A DNA stretch of 64,000 nucleotides. It comes from Tubulanus polymorphus. Its lineage: Eukaryota > Nemertea > Palaeonemertea > Tubulaniformes > Tubulanidae. Positions 60,331-64,000 of the stretch are shown piece after piece. The DNA lies in NCBI RefSeq assembly GCF_964204645.1, contig NC_134029.1, positions 60,001-124,000 on the forward strand, given 5' to 3'. Below the pieces are notes generated by a model. The model had not been told where the DNA came from, did no database searches, and was given only the letters and a program-made list of their open reading frames with translations. The number at the start of each line of letters is the position of its first letter. Positions within the stretch are counted from its first letter, which is position 1. A program made the position numbers and the translations under genes.

Positions 60331-63300
60331 AGCGATTCTAGCAGAAGATTCGAAATAGTTTACGTTCTGAAATATTTGGTTGCGGCTCTGAATATGATTT
60401 CCAGATGATGTATAGTCAGACACAGTGGACTGGTAACCAGGAGTGGCTATCACTGGAGGAAATATCGACACGGAATTATCACAATTTCATATGCAATAAT
60501 TATACATTCAGACAAATATGTTCGCTCGAAAAGAAAAGATTTCAAATTTACAAGATTCGAAAAGTTTAGATCTCAAATAAGGCAGAACATTACGAAAGTG
60601 CAAAACAGGAGGATTTCTAGTATTCCACTATATTGCTTTCAAAATCCTTGACTAAACGAAGACCCGCGCACTTCACTTTTAAGAGTGGATACATACTGTA
60701 AACATTGATTTAGAATATTCCAGAGCAGTGTGTACCCTTGTAGAGCGAGGAGACTCACTCTGTAAGTCTGAGAAGTTGAGTTTAAACCCGCTACTACGAA
60801 GTTAGTTCACGAATTTACCGCCGACGTTATATATAGAGGCAGCACTTAACGGTTGTAATATGATACAGATCGTAATTCCTACTGTGGCATGCGGGTAATC
60901 GAGATATCTCTTTCTAAGTCAAATTTCATACGTTATTCAACACGATGCAATTTAAAACGTATATTTAAAGCAGCAATCAAACTTTATTTAAGAAGAAACC
61001 GATTTTGAAATGAGGTTTAAGCCACTTTTTGTTGAGCTATTTCGTATTTAAGTATGGCGGTAAAGCGGTAGCGTAGTGATCACTCACATGCCACAGTTAG
61101 TATTCAATGTCAATTCAGTAAATTCAACAGTCTATGCTCGCGCCGGTTCGATATTCATGTCATAAGATCATACCTAGTTTTATTCTACCCAAACCCCTTC
61201 TATCATAGACTATTTTTTCGAAAGTAAATCTTATTTCTGAACTTGCTCTATCTATCTTATTATATTTTCTATGCACATTCCTCTTCATACAAAAAGTTCA
61301 TCTTTTTTCGTGTCTACACGAGAATTTTTAAATTCATTTCAATAAACAGCGTATATAGAAATCGATAATCAGAAATCAGACCCGCATTTATCAACGTTTT
61401 GGACCCGGTTTTAAACGAGTACGCCTGTACTTTGAAAAACCTATATTCATAGTTTTACGAGTGAAGAATTTCTTTTTTTTTAGTAGTAACTGAAAACAGT
61501 GAGAAAGAATTAGCTCCCCCTCCCCCTCCCCTCTCCCCTCTCCCCTCTCCCCTCTCCCCTCTCCCCTCTCCCCCTCCCCTCCCCTTTTCACCACGCCTGA
61601 CTGGTCACCACACTGACCAGACACACCAACAAACACGGTCAAATACTACTGGATTATGGTCTAGTGGTTAGCACGTCTGACTGGGATGTGGGAGGCGGCA
61701 GGATCGAGGCCCGCTAGGGTTAGGGTTAGTGCATCAGAGTTTTGTCAAAATGTCGGCAAAATGTCATCTTTTTTAATATATAGAGAGATAAAAGGGATTA
61801 GTCTTGGCGGCAGGCACCAGTGTCTCATGGTTTGTTGTCTTTTACAGACGCGCACGCCCCAAAAATCATCCTCGTGAATTCGAGTGTGCTGGAGTATATT
61901 AATGAATGAATTAATGAATGAATGAATGAATAAATGATTGAACATAAATAAGACAGGTTTTAGGCTCGGGTCCAGTTCCAGAACTCTAAAATCAGATCAT
62001 TTTCAATGTTTTAACTGAGAACTGTCTGAATCCGGCTCCTAAAGTTAGAGCTTTTCAGATTGTTTGATCTCTTGAGTCCTGAGACTAATCAAAACTCTCT
62101 TGGGAACTGGATGGGTCCCGGTTGCAAGTTCGCACTATATCACATGCGTTGTTAAGATTATTAATATATTCCTGAGAAGTCAAACGACTATGAGATATAA
62201 ATATAATACACGATATCGGAGTAATTCATACATCTCACATCGCTATGACATAACCCTCGATCATATTCTATAAATAATTGTGTCCTTGACAACAATAAAA
62301 CTCTAATCTCAGGTTTAACCAGATGAATTTCTCGTTTCAGCGTCTCATTTCCAAGACGATTCGCTATTAGCTGATACTGATGATATATTCGGAACGTCAC
62401 CCGGATTATCGGTGTACGATGAAAATATGTGGGGAAATTATCTAAAACCGGTCAGAGAAATAGAGAAACGTAGTGAGTATCAATAAAACCCCACATGCCA
62501 CAGATCACTTCAACGTCCCGTATAATATGATGTAAACTGTTATTTACAGGTAGGAAGAGGGGCGACGTGAACGCGCTGTTGGCTAAATTGATTTCGATGT
62601 CAGAAAATAGCCCTAGAGGGCGCGTCACCCGCTTCCGGTTTGGTACTGGGAAATAGATGATTAGTTCAGTGAAATGATGATAGATGGCGCTAGTAGTTGA
62701 TTCCACGGGATTTGATTGGTCGATCCAGTTACACAGTAGATGTCATTTAGTCCAGGTCCACTAATTGGAACCAATGGGAGTTTGGACTAGTCCTAAATCG
62801 AAGCAGTCTCACGGGCCAACCGACCCTCGCCCCACACATCACGACCTGTTTTTTCTAGAATGATCAGAACACAATAAATTCACAAAGTTTATTCTCTTCT
62901 CACTGAAGTAAAAACCAGGAATGAGAAAAACACCTGAAATTCCGCTGTAGTTATTTATATGAAAATACACCGAATTATATTTATTTTACTCTGATAATTG
63001 TTTGTGTATGATTTGTTTGTAATCCTGGATTGAGAAAAGGTTCCACAGTCGTGGGGCAGTGTGGAGAACAGACAGATGCTGCTCAGGTACAGCACAGGTG
63101 CAGCACAGGTACACAGGTACAGCACAGGTACAGCTCAGGTACAGCTCAGGTACAGCTCAGGTACAGCACAGGTACAGCACAGGTACAGCACAGGTACAGC
63201 CCAGGTACACAGGCGCAGCTGTAATACAGCTGTTCTGGTTTTAGTTTGTTATCATTTTGAATGATGTCGTGAATTATCACAGATAGATAAACAGAATTGC

Positions 63301-63743
63301 GACATCTGTATCCAGTTGCACAAGGGTCGATATCGTGATTAAACCCCATTCGGCTAGGTACGTGACGTAGCGAGTGCAAGCAAACTGAGGGACACGTGGT
63401 CCCGTCGGGAAATCGAGGGATTGGAAAGTTTTTTCTAGTCAGGGATCGAAAAACTAGAAAACTACTAAATAATACTACATGTATTTCTCTGAGCAAATTA
63501 TAAGATCTCTGAATGAAATAAAGATGGCGCTGATACTTACACGTCATGTCTGACGTCACGCAGGGATCTCTCGACGGATATCATATCACTAACGTATAAA
63601 TTAAAACGAGCCTCTTTCCAACCTTTATTTATGAGAGATTTAACTTCATCAGATTGTTTATCCTTATCAATACGAACCCCTCGACCATTCATACCCGGTG
63701 CTGTCTCATCACGTGGAAAGGTCACCACCTCATAATTATGAAT
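46947..63743 (-). CDS. Polypeptide N-acetylgalactosaminyltransferase (GALNT), 5' partial
   Basis: Nine exons give the last 520 residues: 63541-63743, 54211-54380, 53115-53370, 51867-51983, 50022-50139, 49605-49928, 49213-49305, 47418-47552 and 46947-47093. All phases close. The enzyme starts mucin-type O-glycans in the Golgi by moving GalNAc from UDP-GalNAc to Ser/Thr. GT27 blocks: [49 protein letters not shown], the metal-binding DSH in [50 protein letters not shown] and [11 protein letters not shown]. The Cys residues that normally follow DxH (as in DAHCEC) are Ile and Val here. The last three exons encode the ricin-type lectin domain ([26 protein letters not shown]). The transmembrane N-terminus is upstream of the window. 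The stop overlaps an AATAAA. The 9.2-kb first intron hosts another gene and a tRNA. Confidence 0.95.
47205..47268 (+). pseudogene. tRNA-Lys-like pseudogene with TTA anticodon loop
   Basis: This matches the tRNA-Lys(TTT) genes of the window from the D loop (AGTCGGTAGAGCAT) to the T arm (GGGTTCGAGTCCCATACCG). The anticodon loop reads CTTTAAA, which puts TTA at positions 34-36. The anticodon stem has mismatches and the acceptor stem pairs poorly, so it is probably not functional. A T8 run follows. It is antisense to GALNT, in an intron. Confidence 0.65.
47640..49015. repeat. 33-bp minisatellite (about 41 copies)
   Basis: Units contain GTGAGTAACACCCCAGTTAG followed by TATGCGACCCCTG, with C/T, G/A and CCC/AAC variants and a few 24-bp deleted copies. 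Because 33 is a multiple of three and stops are absent, both strands stay open ([11 protein letters not shown] on plus), but this is intronic GALNT sequence. Confidence 0.96.
49400..49590. repeat. GGAGGA-rich tract in GALNT intron
   Basis: Purine-rich on plus, pyrimidine-rich in the sense of GALNT, just downstream of the donor at 49604. The proline/serine open frame over it is intron read-through. Confidence 0.9.
50140..51707. other. GALNT intron sequence, no gene recognised
   Basis: AT-rich intron. The open frame at 51255-51482 has no splice context or recognisable similarity. Confidence 0.5.
51708..51779 (-). tRNA. tRNA-Lys (anticodon TTT)
   Basis: A 72-nt cloverleaf with a perfect 7-bp acceptor stem (GCCCGGT/ACCGGGC). 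D arm GCTC AGTCGGTA GAGC. Anticodon stem TCAGG/CCTGA with loop CTTTTAA (anticodon TTT). T arm CTGGG TTCGAGT CCCAT with one C-T mismatch at its base. The 3' flank has a T6 Pol III terminator. There is no intron. It lies inside a GALNT intron on the same strand. Confidence 0.95.
52265..52512. repeat. About 43-bp minisatellite
   Basis: Five copies of a unit with GGAGTCTGGGGTGTCTGGAG and GAGTCCACAGGTAGTCTATA, in a GALNT intron. A donor-like ACTTAC precedes it at 52257, but no exon can be supported. Confidence 0.9.
52751..52842. repeat. CAG trinucleotide tract (about 30 units)
   Basis: Uninterrupted CAG in a GALNT intron (CTG in the sense of the gene). Confidence 0.97.
54509..54580 (-). tRNA. tRNA-Lys (anticodon TTT), second copy
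   Basis: Identical over 72 nt to the gene at 51708. The flanks differ except for an A-rich plus-strand run that gives a T8 terminator on the minus strand. It lies in the large first intron of GALNT within the window. Confidence 0.95.
54875..55438. repeat. (GAGAGG)n tract with GAGAGCCTG and GGATGGA derivatives
   Basis: About 260 bp of pure GAGAGG is followed by a zone mixing GAGAGG with GAGAGCCTG, then GGGATGGAGGGAGA. All six-frame open frames here ([24 protein letters not shown]) are artefacts. It lies 200 bp upstream of the nested peptide gene. Confidence 0.97.
55642..62656 (+). CDS. Secreted peptide precursor nested in the GALNT intron
   Basis: Three exons give a 124-residue preproprotein: 55642-55777, 62341-62472 and 62550-62656. 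Junctions are phase 1 and canonical, and the middle one joins GCG in frame. A signal peptide ([20 protein letters not shown]) is followed by an acidic spacer with [20 protein letters not shown]. The basic cluster KRSRKR is a strong prohormone convertase site. It releases a final peptide that begins [20 protein letters not shown] and ends [11 protein letters not shown] before the stop. A terminal Gly-Lys is the classic amidation signal, so the mature end would be RFRFGT-amide. An RFRF-amide is possible if cleaved earlier. The first spacer also has a KR site (SPATKRQL). AATAAA is at 62873. The gene is opposite in strand to its host. I do not recognise the peptide family. A weak resemblance of [11 protein letters not shown] to CRF/DH44-type helices is not enough to name it. 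Confidence 0.72.
55805..56125. repeat. 44-bp minisatellite with GGATCCAGTTCCACAG core
   Basis: Seven copies of TTGTGAGTTAGAGTTAACTG plus TGAACTCAGGATCCAGTTCC and ACAG, in intron 1 of the nested gene. Same family as 600-800. Confidence 0.95.
56859..57102 (+). CDS. Possible alternative 3' exon of the nested gene
   Basis: After TATTTCAG, G/CGAACAG joins exon 1 in phase and stays open for 80 codons to a TAA ([20 protein letters not shown] ... VLLPGN). No good internal donor leads on to 62341. The exon contains a 31-bp direct duplication, so the same DNA is read in two frames (DPLNQRLRP then RPVEPAPQA), which argues against conserved coding. It is listed as a possible alternative terminal exon only. 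Confidence 0.3.
57535..57812. repeat. Degenerate 8-21 bp minisatellite (GGAACTG-based)
   Basis: Irregular succession of GGAACTGTGGAACCG, GGAACTGGGGAACTG and GCGGAACCGC units. The end matches the CTGTGGAACTGGATCCAGAA family. Confidence 0.9.
58505..58665. repeat. GGGAGA-rich tract
   Basis: Purine-rich low complexity in the intron of both overlapping genes. Confidence 0.9.
59205..59580. repeat. 28-bp minisatellite with longer composite unit
   Basis: About nine copies of TTATCCACATGTATGAGACA plus ATCCACAG. They are interleaved three times with a segment holding ACTAACAGAACAATCTCCTT and ACAACTAGTATCCACCAG, giving a higher-order repeat. Confidence 0.93.
59581..61590. other. Intron sequence of both GALNT and the nested gene, no exon recognised
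   Basis: A CAG tract of about 16 units, with one TAG interruption, lies at 60281-60330. A C-rich run is at 61515-61585. No supported exon on either strand. Confidence 0.5.
61591..61729 (+). mobile_element. tRNA-derived SINE-like element, copy 4
   Basis: Plus orientation. CTGACTGGTCACCACACTGA at the head, then an A-box region (TGGTCTAGTGGTTAGCACG), a degraded B box (GGATCGAGGCC) and a tail of GGGTTA units. It matches the minus-strand copies at 10051 and 37431 in order and sense. Confidence 0.75.
63085..63215. repeat. 10-11 bp minisatellite CAGGTACAGCA
   Basis: About 12 copies with CAGCTCAGGTA and CACAGGTACAC variants, intronic to GALNT and 3' of the nested gene. Confidence 0.93.
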
Positions 63744-64000
63744 CTGAAACGCAATAATTTGTTTATTTTGTAACAAATGTAGCGATGTGGACCATGTATC
63801 CCACTAGATACCAGTTATCCCGCTAGATGGCGAGCCAATCATTATGATAAAAATCTACCAACGACTAGATTTTGAGACTTAAATAAATCGTGGAAATTAT
63901 GGGTAGATTTCATCCTGGAGTCGTTGTCCTAATGCACACTGTTGCCACCTGTTGGATCCTAGCATGCCACAGTCGAATGGCCGGAGTCCCCCGTTAGTTT
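63744..64000. other. GALNT intron sequence at window end
   Basis: The GALNT exon acceptor is at 63744, so this is intron. No further exon is seen. An ATGCCACAGTCGAATGG motif near 63964 resembles one near 2930. Confidence 0.5.

Overview
This window is nuclear DNA of a bilaterian invertebrate. It is AT-rich, with compact multi-exon genes, GT-AG introns, tRNA genes with Pol III T-runs, and very many minisatellites. No bacterial, viral or plasmid backbone was seen. Gene families (eIF5B, DEG/ENaC, SLC16-like, CYFIP, GALNT, a peptide precursor) fit any bilaterian. I lean towards a lophotrochozoan but cannot prove it. Exons were joined by hand using splice consensus, reading phase and protein family similarity, and in every gene the phases close without leftover bases.

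Layout. 258-2256 (+) is the 3' end of eIF5B. 4273-6359 (-) is the C-terminal part of an unrecognised single-pass membrane protein with a 10-residue coding repeat. 7200-10753 (-) is a complete 13-exon DEG/ENaC channel, facing a two-exon four-helix membrane protein at 11412-12085 (+). 12934-20825 (-) is a tandem array of three paralogous secreted proteins with identical five-exon architecture, plus a decayed first exon of a fourth copy. 21853-31092 (-) is a tandem duplication of an SLC16/monocarboxylate-transporter-like gene. Each copy has a second first exon upstream: one is destroyed by a fold-back element, the other is intact. The intron of the second copy holds two apparently identical 542-bp palindromic elements joined by TA.

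34071-44019 (+) is a 27-exon, 1523-residue divergent CYFIP/Sra1 (WAVE complex) gene with an added proline-rich N-terminal region and an added acidic C-terminal tail. 46947-63743 (-) is a polypeptide GalNAc-transferase whose 5' exons lie outside the window. Its introns carry two tRNA-Lys(TTT) genes, a tRNA-like pseudogene with a TTA anticodon, a 1.4-kb 33-bp minisatellite and, on the opposite strand, a nested secreted peptide precursor (55642-62656) ending in an amidation signal.

The non-coding part is dominated by tandem repeats with units of 2 to about 60 bp, four copies of a tRNA-derived SINE-like element, one LINE 3' remnant and three inverted-repeat elements. Most long open frames in these repeats are artefacts. 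The genes do not form an operon or an obvious shared pathway. The most notable items are the extended CYFIP, the nested peptide precursor, the secreted-protein array and the alternative first exons of the transporter pair.
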